DNA from: Actinomycetes bacterium
GTDB lineage: Bacteria; Actinomycetota; Actinomycetes; Actinomycetales; Cellulomonadaceae
DNA: 6,858 bases
Assembly: GCA_023412515.1 (NCBI GenBank)
Contig: JAEYNO010000209.1
Coordinates: 1-6,858 of the forward strand
Reading direction: 5' to 3'
Positions within the stretch are counted from its first letter, which is position 1, and each line of letters begins with the position of its first letter. Shown piece by piece: positions 1 to 5,581 of this stretch. The translations under genes and the position numbers were made by a program. The notes under the pieces were generated by a model. The model made no database searches. It was not told the origin of the DNA and worked only from the letters and a program-made list of their open reading frames with translations.

Positions 1-163
1 CCGCCGCGGCGACCGCGGCGTACGACACGGCGCGTCCGCGCCGGGCGCGCGCCACGCGGGCGTGCAGGTCGGCGAGCGTTGAGGCGTCCGGCCTGGTGCC
101 CTGCTCGTGCTGCTCCTGACGACGCAGCGCGGCGTCGAGCCGCGCGCTCAGGTCACCGCTCAC
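1..163 (-). CDS. Putative membrane-anchored partner of the sigma factor (N-terminal part only, cut by the left edge)
   Basis: Only the first 54 residues are visible; the gene continues beyond base 1. It begins with GTG at 163-161, overlaps the last 11 bases of the sigma-factor gene, and has a strong ribosome binding site (GGAGG at 174-170, six bases before the GTG), so co-translation with the sigma gene is likely. The visible protein is a hydrophilic head rich in Arg, Ala, Glu and Gln (residues 1-43), ending in a basic stretch ARRGRA, followed by SYAAVAAA, which looks like the start of a transmembrane helix with the head in the cytoplasm. No zinc-binding anti-sigma motif (HxxxCxxC) is seen in the visible part. 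Position directly after a SigE-type sigma gene suggests a regulator of that sigma factor, but this is inference from context; it could be an unrelated small membrane protein. That it is a real gene is well supported by the start signals and overlap. Confidence 0.68.
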   Translation of the reverse strand, partial: MSGDLSARLDAALRRQEQHEQGTRPDASTLADLHARVARARRGRAVSYAAVAAA

Positions 164-719
164 GGCGCACCTCCGGGGTGTCGCGGGTCGAGTCGACGAG
201 GGTGACGGGCAGCCGTTCGTCGCCCGTCGTGGTGGTGCCGAGCGCCGCGTCGAGCGCCGCCACGGCGTCGGACACGTAGCGCTTGACCGTGCCCTCGCCG
301 ATGCCGAGCAGACGCGCGGTGTCCCGCACGGACAGGTCGTCGAGGTGCCGCAGCACCACGCACGCCCGCTGCTGCGGCGGCAGCGCCGCGAGCGCCGCGG
401 CCACGTCGGCGTCCAGCAGGTCCGAGCGCAGCTCGGTGCTGACCGCCTCGCGCCCGGCCAGCCGCGCGACGGCGGCCCGCTCCCGGGTGCGCCGACGTGC
501 GCGGTCCACGAAGCGTGACGCGACCGCGCGGCGCACGTACGCCTCGGCCTGCGGCACCGACCCGAACGACGCCCGCGCCGAGAACGTCGACACCAGCGCG
601 TCGTGCAGGACGTCCTGCGCCTCGTGACGGTCTCCCGTCAGCACCGTCGCGTACGCGACGAGCCCTCCGTACCGCTCCGCCACGAGCCGGTCGAGCATCG
701 CTGCCCCGCCCCGGCTCAC
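153..719 (-). CDS. RNA polymerase sigma factor, SigE-type ECF-like (sigma-70 family)
   Basis: A 188-residue sigma factor with only regions 2 and 4, the size and layout of the actinobacterial SigE-family/ECF group. Region 2 lies at about residues 9-80 (LVAERYGGLVAYATVLTGD, then HEAQDVLHDALVSTF), which binds core polymerase and the -10 element. Region 4 is at about 108-160, starting LPPQQRACVVLRHLDDLS and carrying the helix-turn-helix RDTARLLGIGEGTVKRYV that reads the -35 element. A polar tail of about 28 residues follows. I chose GTG at 719 because GAGG sits five bases upstream (728-725); an in-frame ATG at 698 would lose seven residues and has only a weak G-rich site. The minus-strand frame stays open far upstream, but that stretch is antisense to the transporter and is not coding. 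The gene overlaps the following left-edge gene, a probable partner, and is divergent from the transporter-photoreceptor pair. Its targets cannot be read from the sequence. Confidence 0.9.
   Translation of the reverse strand: MSRGGAAMLDRLVAERYGGLVAYATVLTGDRHEAQDVLHDALVSTFSARASFGSVPQAEAYVRRAVASRFVDRARRRTRERAAVARLAGREAVSTELRSDLLDADVAAALAALPPQQRACVVLRHLDDLSVRDTARLLGIGEGTVKRYVSDAVAALDAALGTTTTGDERLPVTLVDSTRDTPEVRRER
170..174 (-). promoter_or_regulatory. Ribosome binding site of the gene after the sigma factor
   Basis: GGAGG on the minus strand, inside the 3' end of the sigma coding region, six bases before the GTG at 163-161. It is the best Shine-Dalgarno match seen at any start in the window. It fixes the start of the left-edge gene and argues against a later GTG at 157-155, which runs straight into a stop. 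Confidence 0.7.
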
Positions 720-723
720 GTCG

Positions 724-728
724 TCCTC
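724..728 (-). promoter_or_regulatory. Ribosome binding site of the sigma factor
   Basis: GAGGA on the minus strand with its GAGG core five bases before GTG 719. It favours the GTG start over the in-frame ATG at 698. Confidence 0.55.
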
Positions 729-758
729 ACCATCGTCGCCGCCCTGAATCGGTCCCGG

Positions 759-764
759 ACTATC
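759..764 (-). promoter_or_regulatory. Candidate -10 element for the sigma-factor gene
   Basis: GATAGT on the minus strand matches four of six bases of TATAAT and lies 39 bases before the GTG at 719, which would give an untranslated leader of roughly 33 bases containing the GAGGA site. No convincing -35 hexamer is found 16-19 bases further upstream, so a promoter for an alternative sigma factor, including autoregulation, is equally possible. This is a weak, single-motif call. Confidence 0.3.
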
Positions 765-858
765 CTGTCGCCACCACAACGACGCAGGTGCGCTCCAGGT
801 TGTGCCGCGTGTCGGGGCGGCGCGCGGCGGCCCGGCGGGCGAGGTCGGTGGCGGCACG

Positions 859-864
859 TAGCCT
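859..864 (+). promoter_or_regulatory. Candidate -10 element giving a leaderless transporter mRNA
   Basis: TAGCCT fits the actinobacterial -10 form TANNNT and is followed by exactly six bases and then GTG 871. Transcription would be expected to start at or next to base 871, giving an mRNA without a leader. A recognisable -35 box is not seen. The competing model is translation from GTG 877 using GAGG at 865-868, eight bases upstream; that would need a promoter further left. Confidence 0.45.
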
Positions 865-870
865 GAGGCG

Positions 871-2178
871 GTGCAGGTGATCTCCGACCTCCGGGCGCTC
901 TGGCCGCTGACCGGCTTCCGGCGCCTGTTCGCCGTGCGGCTGGTGAGCCAGTCGTCCGACGGCATGTTCCAGGTCGGGCTGGCCACGCTGTTCTTCTTCT
1001 CGCCCGAGAACGCGTCGACCGCCACGGGCGTCGCCGCCGCGTTCGCGGTCCTCCTGCTGCCGTTCACGATCGTCGGGCCGTGGGCCGGCGTGCTGCTCGA
1101 CCGGTGGCGCCGCCGCCAGGTGCTGCTGTACGGCAACCTCGTGCGGGTCGCGCTGACGGCGACGATCGCGGTGGTCATGCTCACGCAGGGCGTGGGGCCG
1201 CTCGTGTACGTGCTGGCGCTCGCGACGCTGTCGGTCAACCGGTTCCTGCTCGCGGCACTGTCGGCGTCCCTGCCGAAGGTCGTCGACGGGCCCCTGCTCC
1301 TCACGGCCAACTCGCTGACCCCGACGCTGGGGGCGGCGTCGGCGGGTGTGGGGGCGCTCGTGGGCTTCGTGCTGGGCCTGCTGCTGCCGGACGGCCGGCT
1401 GCGGGACGCGATCTCGCTGCTGGTCGCGGCCGCGGTGATGGCGTGCGCGTCGGCGCTCGCGGCCCGCCTGGGCCCCGACCAGCTCGGACCGGACGAGCGT
1501 GCCGACACCTCCGAGATGAAGGCGGCGCTCGCGAGCCTCGCGCACGGCCTGGTCGCGGGCGCGCGGTACCTGGTCGCGCGCCGGACCCCGGGGTACGCGC
1601 TCGGCGTCATGGCGCTGCACCGGTTCTGCTACGGCGCGGTCTTCATCGCGAGCATCCTCATCTCGCGCAACCTGCTGTCCGACCCGTCCGACGCCGGTGC
1701 CGGTCTGCGCACGTTCGGCACGGTCCTGGCCGCGAGCGCCGTCGGCTTCGCGCTCGCGGTCGTGCTGACGCCGCTGCTGGTGCCCCGCGTGGGCGCGCAC
1801 GTGTGGATCGTCGCGTGCATGCTGCTGGCCGTGGTCAGCCAGCTGGTGCTCGTCGTGACCGTCGCGCGCGCCGCGGTGCTCGCGACGGCCGTCGCGCTGG
1901 GGCTCGCGGCGCAGGGCGCGAAGATCGCGGTCGACACGATCGTGCAGCGGGACACGGCCGACGCGTACCGGGGGCGGGCGTTCTCGTTGTACGACGTGCT
2001 GTACAACGCGGCGTTCGTCGGGGCGGCGGCGCTCGCCGCGGTCGCGCTGCCCGACACGGGCTGGTCGCGCGGCGTGTTCGCGCTGATCGCGGCCGTCTAC
2101 CTCGCGGGGGCTGTCGCGTTCGCCGCCGGTCCGCGCGAGCCCGTCGAGGTCCCGGCACCGGCGGCGGTCCGCTCGTGA
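871..2178 (+). CDS. Major facilitator superfamily transporter, probable exporter
   Basis: A 435-residue polytopic membrane protein, the usual MFS length, with about 12 hydrophobic segments in two halves separated by a hydrophilic loop at about residues 200-240. The MFS signature between helices 2 and 3 is at 69-83 (GPWAGVLLDRWRRRQ). A second conserved block at 358-375 (VQRDTADAYRGRAFSLYD) is typical of the drug/siderophore-exporter-like group of proton-coupled MFS proteins. The substrate cannot be inferred. Start: GTG 871 lies six bases after a TANNNT element, suggesting leaderless translation; GTG 877, two codons in, is the alternative with a GAGG site. The stop overlaps the GTG of the LOV phosphatase by 4 bases, so the two are very probably co-transcribed and translationally coupled. 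The gene is divergent from the sigma-factor gene. Family assignment is secure; direction of transport and substrate are not. Confidence 0.9.
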   Translation: MQVISDLRALWPLTGFRRLFAVRLVSQSSDGMFQVGLATLFFFSPENASTATGVAAAFAVLLLPFTIVGPWAGVLLDRWRRRQVLLYGNLVRVALTATIAVVMLTQGVGPLVYVLALATLSVNRFLLAALSASLPKVVDGPLLLTANSLTPTLGAASAGVGALVGFVLGLLLPDGRLRDAISLLVAAAVMACASALAARLGPDQLGPDERADTSEMKAALASLAHGLVAGARYLVARRTPGYALGVMALHRFCYGAVFIASILISRNLLSDPSDAGAGLRTFGTVLAASAVGFALAVVLTPLLVPRVGAHVWIVACMLLAVVSQLVLVVTVARAAVLATAVALGLAAQGAKIAVDTIVQRDTADAYRGRAFSLYDVLYNAAFVGAAALAAVALPDTGWSRGVFALIAAVYLAGAVAFAAGPREPVEVPAPAAVRS

Positions 2179-3935
2179 GCGTGCGCGCGCCCGGCGCGGA
2201 CCCGACCGACGGCCGCACGAACGGCAGCACGCTCGACGGCGTCGCACGCCCCGCGGCGGGCGGCTGGGCGTTGGACGGCGTGCTCGCGCGGCTGGTCCTG
2301 GAGGCGGGCCCGCACGCCATGACCGTGTCCGACCCGAACCTGCCCGACGACCCTGTCGTGTGGTGCAACACGGCGTTCACGGCGCTCACGGGGTACGCCG
2401 CGGACGAGGTCGTGGGACGCAACTGCCGCTTCCTGCAGTCGGCCGACACGGACCCCGCAGCCGTCGACCGGGTGCGCGCCGCGCTGGCCGCGGGCGAGGA
2501 CCTGCGCGAGACGCTGCTCAACGCGCGCAAGGACGGGTCGCAGTTCTGGAACCAGCTCGCGGTGGCGCACGTGCGCGACGCCGAGGGGCACGTGATGTAC
2601 CGCGTCGGCGTGCAGGTGGACGTCACGGCCGAGACGGTCGGCGACGCGGCGCGCACGCTCGAGCTGACGCTCATGCACCGCACCGCCGACCGGCTCGAGC
2701 TGCTCGCGACGGTCGGTGACGAGCTGTCCCGGCACCTCGACTACGACGCGGCCGTGGCCGCGCTCGCTGACACCGTCGTGCCGCGCATGGCGACGTGGGG
2801 CTTCGTCGCGATGGTCTCGGAGGGCGGCCGGTTCGAGCGCGTGCACGTCGCCGCGACCGACCCCGCCCGGCGGGCCGCCGCGCACGCGCTGGGCTCGCAG
2901 GGCACGTCGTGGCTGCTGCGCTCGCCCCGCGTCGCGGAGACGCTCGCGGCGGACGCCACGCACGTGCCCGTGACGCTGCCGGTCGACGTGGCCTCGCTGC
3001 CCGGCCGCACGACGCCCGACGAGCTGCGCCTGCTGCACGAGCTGGGCCTGGGCAGCGCGATGCTCGTGCCGGTCACGGGGCGCGGGCGCGTGCTGGGCGT
3101 GCTGTGCCTCGTGCACGAGGACGTCGACGGGTTCGACCGCGAGGCGGTCGTGACCGCCGCGCACCTGGGCCGGCGCGCGGGCGTCCTGCTGGAGAACGTG
3201 CGCCTCTACCTGGCGGAGCGGGACGCGGCCCTCACGCTGCAGCACTCGCTGCTGCCCGTGCTGGGCGACGTGGGCGGGCTCGACGTCGCGGCGTCGTACC
3301 TGCCGTCGGGGCGGCGCGCCGAGGTCGGGGGCGACTGGTTCGACGCGTACGTGCTGCCCGACGGCAGCACGAGCCTCACGGTGGGCGACGTCGTGGGTCA
3401 CGACCTGCGGGCCGCGGCGTCGATGGGGCAGCTGCGGACGCTGCTGCGCACCGCGGTGTGGCGCGGCGACAGCCCGGGCGCGGCGCTGCGCCGCCTCGAC
3501 GGCCTGGTGCGCGCCCTGGACCTGGGTGACGTCGCGACCTGCGTGCTGCTGCGGTGGCGCCGCACGCGCGACGGCGCGCACGTGACGTGGTCCTCGGCCG
3601 GGCACCCGCCGGGTCTGGTGCGGCTGCCGGACGGCACCGTCGAGCGTCTCGAGGGCGGGCGCCGCACGCCGGTCGGCCTGCCGTCGCCGCAGTCACGGAC
3701 CGCGCCGGAGGCGTCGCGCGAGCTGCCGCGGGGGTCCGTCGTGGTGCTCTACTCCGACGGGCTCGTCGAGCGCCGCGACCGCGGGCTGCGCGAGGGCATC
3801 GAGGCGCTCGAGGCGCACCTCGCGACCCTGCCGCCGGACGCCGACGCGACGACCGTCCGCGACGCGCTCGTCGCCGACGTGGTCGACGGCGGGCAGGAGG
3901 ACGACGTGTGCGTGCTGGTGGTGCGGGTCGACTGA
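2175..3935 (+). CDS. LOV (blue-light PAS)-GAF-SpoIIE/PPM protein phosphatase
   Basis: A 586-residue soluble signalling protein. Residues ~35-152 form a LOV domain: GRNCRFLQ at 81-88 holds the flavin-adduct cysteine C84. Flavin-contacting positions N83, R85, Q88, N116 (LLN), N126 (FWN) and Q147 (GVQVDVT) are all present. A charged helical linker (~152-185) leads to a GAF domain (~185-342), and a second helix (ALTLQHSLLP, 352-361) leads to the SpoIIE-type PPM phosphatase domain (~365-586). Metal-binding acidic motifs are intact: GGDWFD (D387, D390), GDVVGHD (D405), LYSDG (D528), QEDDV (D576, D577). By analogy with Bacillus RsbP (PAS-coiled coil-PPM) it probably dephosphorylates a phospho-STAS anti-anti-sigma protein, here under blue-light control. 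No kinase domain is present and no STAS or anti-sigma kinase gene is nearby. GTG 2175 overlaps the transporter stop (GTGA); no strong ribosome site precedes it, which suits coupling. Domain calls are firm; the substrate is inferred. Confidence 0.93.
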   Translation: MSVRAPGADPTDGRTNGSTLDGVARPAAGGWALDGVLARLVLEAGPHAMTVSDPNLPDDPVVWCNTAFTALTGYAADEVVGRNCRFLQSADTDPAAVDRVRAALAAGEDLRETLLNARKDGSQFWNQLAVAHVRDAEGHVMYRVGVQVDVTAETVGDAARTLELTLMHRTADRLELLATVGDELSRHLDYDAAVAALADTVVPRMATWGFVAMVSEGGRFERVHVAATDPARRAAAHALGSQGTSWLLRSPRVAETLAADATHVPVTLPVDVASLPGRTTPDELRLLHELGLGSAMLVPVTGRGRVLGVLCLVHEDVDGFDREAVVTAAHLGRRAGVLLENVRLYLAERDAALTLQHSLLPVLGDVGGLDVAASYLPSGRRAEVGGDWFDAYVLPDGSTSLTVGDVVGHDLRAAASMGQLRTLLRTAVWRGDSPGAALRRLDGLVRALDLGDVATCVLLRWRRTRDGAHVTWSSAGHPPGLVRLPDGTVERLEGGRRTPVGLPSPQSRTAPEASRELPRGSVVVLYSDGLVERRDRGLREGIEALEAHLATLPPDADATTVRDALVADVVDGGQEDDVCVLVVRVD

Positions 3936-3940
3936 CCCGC
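3923..3940. terminator. Candidate bidirectional hairpin terminator between convergent genes
   Basis: A perfect inverted repeat, GCGGGTC - GACT - GACCCGC (7-base-pair GC-rich stem, 4-base loop), spans the phosphatase stop codon and most of the 10-base gap before the end of cca. A hairpin forms in either transcript. There is no T-tract on either side, so it is not a classical intrinsic terminator; such T-less hairpins are common at actinobacterial gene ends, but it could also be chance in GC-rich DNA. Confidence 0.4.
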
Positions 3941-3945
3941 CGGGC

Positions 3946-5439
3946 TCAGGACGAGCGCTGGGCCCACCACGCGAGCAGCACGTCGCGCGCGCGCTCCTCC
4001 CCCAGCGGGCCGTGCTCGAGGCGCTGGTCCAGCAGGTAGCGGTACGCCTCGCCGACCTCGCGGCCGGGGCGGATGCCGAGCACCTCCATGATCTGCGTGC
4101 CGTCGAGGTCGGGGCGGATCGCCGCGAGCTCCTCGGCCTCCCGCAGCGTCGCGATCCGGTCCTCCAGCGAGTCGTACGCGGCCTTGAGCCGCGCGGCCTT
4201 GCGCTGGTTGCGGGTCGTGGAGTCCGAGCGCGTCAGCCGATGCAGCCGCTCCAGCAGCGGACCCGCGTCGGTCACGTAGCGGCGCACCGCGGAGTCGGTC
4301 CACTCGCCGTCGCCGTAGCCGTGGAACCGCAGGTGCAGCTCGGTGAGGCGCGCGACGTCCTGCACGGTCTGCTTGTCGAAGCGCAGGGCCTTGAGGCGCT
4401 TGGCGGCCATCTTGGCGCCGACGACCTCGTGGTGATGGAAGCTCACGCCCCCGCCGTCCTCGAACCGTCGCGTGCGCGGCTTGCCGATGTCGTGCAGCAG
4501 CGCGGCCAGGCGCAGCACCAGGTCGGGGCCGGGCACGGCGCCGTCGGGCCCGGTCTCGAGGGCGATCGCCTTCTCCAGCACCATGAGCGAGTGCTGGTAG
4601 ACGTCCTTGTGGCGGTGGTGCTCGTCGATCTCGAGGCGCAGCGCGGGCAGCTCGGGCAGCACGTGGTCCGCCAGGCCCGTGTCGACGAGCACCTCGAGGC
4701 CCGCGCGCGGGTGCGGCGCGAGCAGCAGCTTCGTCAGCTCGTCGCGCACGCGCTCGGCGGACACGATCGAGATCCGGGAGGCCATGTCGACGATCGCCGC
4801 GCGCGCGTCGTCGTCGAGCCGGAACCCGAGCTGCGCGACGAACCGCGCCGCGCGCATCATGCGCAACGGGTCGTCGTCGAACGAGCGGCGCGGGTCGATC
4901 GGCGTGCGCAGCACGCGCCGCGCGAGGTCGCCCAGCCCGTCGAACGGGTCGACGAACTGCAGGTCGGGCACGCGCACGGCCATCGCGTTGACCGTGAAGT
5001 CGCGCCGCGACAGGTCGCCCTCGAGGGTGTCGCCGAACGCGACGAGCGGCTTGCGCGACGTCGGGTCGTACGCGTCGGTCCGGTAGGTCGTGACCTCGAC
5101 GACGACGTCCTGCGAGCCGGCGCCGTGCCGGCCCGCGAACCGGCGCGCGCCGATCGTGCCGAACTCGCGCCCGATGTCCCAGTGCGCGTCGCCCCACGCC
5201 GCGAGCAGCGGCTCCGCCTCGTCCGGCGTCGCGGACGTCGTCAGGTCGAGGTCGTGGCTGGGCCGGCCGAGGAACGCGTCGCGCACGGGTCCGCCCACGA
5301 GCGCGAGCTCGTACCCGGCCGCGCGGAACCGCGTCCCCAGGTCGAGCGCGTCGGGCGCCATCGTGGCGAGGGACTCCAGGGCGCGGCGGCGCAGCTGCTG
5401 CACCGCGGCGGCGTCGGGCTGGGCGGGGGCGTCGGGCAC
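3946..5439 (-). CDS. cca: CCA-adding tRNA nucleotidyltransferase (actinobacterial HD-containing class II type)
   Basis: Adds or repairs the 3'-terminal CCA of tRNAs from CTP and ATP in the cytoplasm. The 497-residue length fits the actinobacterial CCA enzyme family. The nucleotidyltransferase head carries LVGGPVRD at 47-54 and the catalytic carboxylates in HDLDLTT (D63, D65). It is followed by RRDFTVNAMA (145-154), the nucleotide-recognition block DDDPLRMMRAARF (188-200) and ERVRDELTKLL (229-239). An HD phosphohydrolase-type domain follows: YQHS (H283), LLHDIGK (H316, D317) and SFHHHE (333-338). The start is GTG 5439; it has no good Shine-Dalgarno site but has CAGGCT six bases upstream. A start at the in-frame ATG for M27 would shorten the N-terminus but keep all motifs. 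It is convergent with the phosphatase gene and divergent from the NUDIX gene, the same arrangement as pcnA/mutT4 in Mycobacterium. The name pcnA (poly(A) polymerase) is often used, but the family member tested in Streptomyces is a CCA-adding enzyme. Confidence 0.96.
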   Translation of the reverse strand: MPDAPAQPDAAAVQQLRRRALESLATMAPDALDLGTRFRAAGYELALVGGPVRDAFLGRPSHDLDLTTSATPDEAEPLLAAWGDAHWDIGREFGTIGARRFAGRHGAGSQDVVVEVTTYRTDAYDPTSRKPLVAFGDTLEGDLSRRDFTVNAMAVRVPDLQFVDPFDGLGDLARRVLRTPIDPRRSFDDDPLRMMRAARFVAQLGFRLDDDARAAIVDMASRISIVSAERVRDELTKLLLAPHPRAGLEVLVDTGLADHVLPELPALRLEIDEHHRHKDVYQHSLMVLEKAIALETGPDGAVPGPDLVLRLAALLHDIGKPRTRRFEDGGGVSFHHHEVVGAKMAAKRLKALRFDKQTVQDVARLTELHLRFHGYGDGEWTDSAVRRYVTDAGPLLERLHRLTRSDSTTRNQRKAARLKAAYDSLEDRIATLREAEELAAIRPDLDGTQIMEVLGIRPGREVGEAYRYLLDQRLEHGPLGEERARDVLLAWWAQRSS

Positions 5440-5445
5440 CGGACA

Positions 5446-5451
5446 AGCCTG
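5446..5451 (-). promoter_or_regulatory. Weak candidate -10 element of cca
   Basis: CAGGCT on the minus strand lies exactly six bases before GTG 5439. It departs from TANNNT only in the first base (C for T). It is listed because the spacing repeats that of the transporter and NUDIX starts; no -35 box is evident. Confidence 0.3.
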
Positions 5452-5509
5452 CCAGAGGTCGCGCGCCCTGCGTCCGCGGGTGTGGTGCGCATGACGTGCC
5501 GATGACTCT

Positions 5510-5527
5510 CACGTGATCTCCACGTGA
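5510..5527 (+). repeat. Two CACGTGA direct repeats, 11 bases apart, in the cca/NUDIX divergent gap
   Basis: CACGTGA occurs at 5510-5516 and again at 5521-5527, separated by TCTC. Start-to-start spacing is 11 bases, about one helical turn, and each core CACGTG is itself a palindrome. The pair lies about 55-72 bases upstream of the NUDIX start, where an activator could bind, and 71-88 bases from the cca start. CACGTG also occurs several times inside genes in this window, so the hexamer alone is not special; the phased pair is the observation. Function as an operator is speculative. Confidence 0.3.
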
Positions 5528-5569
5528 CCGCGCGTCGCGACCGTGCGTGGTGCGGTGATGCCGAGTCGT

Positions 5570-5575
5570 TACAGT
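5570..5575 (+). promoter_or_regulatory. -10 element of a probable leaderless NUDIX mRNA
   Basis: TACAGT fits TANNNT and is followed by six bases (GTCGGC) and ATG 5582. No Shine-Dalgarno sequence lies before this ATG, so a leaderless transcript starting at or near 5582 is the simplest reading. It also shows that the open frame upstream of 5582 (from GTG 5543) is promoter, not coding. No clear -35 hexamer is visible. Confidence 0.55.
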
Positions 5576-5581
5576 GTCGGC

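Noticed and set aside
720..1610. Upstream extension of the sigma-factor frame to a 485-residue protein
   Set aside because: The extra part is antisense to the transporter and has no recognisable domain. The sigma protein begins naturally at GTG 719 with a ribosome site.
1080..2174. Upstream extension of the phosphatase frame to a 951-residue protein
   Set aside because: Bases 1080-2174 in that frame lie within the transporter gene and translate to Gly/Arg/Ala-rich sequence. The transporter frame has clear MFS motifs, and GTG 2175 gives a normal start at the overlap.
2520..2525. Alanine (A117) after the flavin-contacting N116 in LLNARKDG, where plant LOV domains have tyrosine
   Set aside because: This position varies in bacterial LOV domains (YtvA has lysine as I recall), so it is not evidence of a lost or altered photocycle.
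3404..3411. GHD instead of GHG after the PPM metal-binding GDVV motif (D410)
   Set aside because: Variation at this position is familiar among actinobacterial SpoIIE-type phosphatases and the metal-binding D405 is kept, so I do not read it as inactivation.
5115..5133. GCCGGC repeated around a short spacer within cca
   Set aside because: GCCGGC is self-complementary and common in DNA of this composition. The six-base stem falls in the coding region with no supporting context.
4012..5505. Long plus-strand open frame (497 codons) antisense to cca
   Set aside because: It mirrors the cca frame almost exactly. Its translation is rich in Arg, Val, Gln, His and Ala with no domain motifs, as expected for antisense frames in very GC-rich DNA, and it runs through the cca promoter region.
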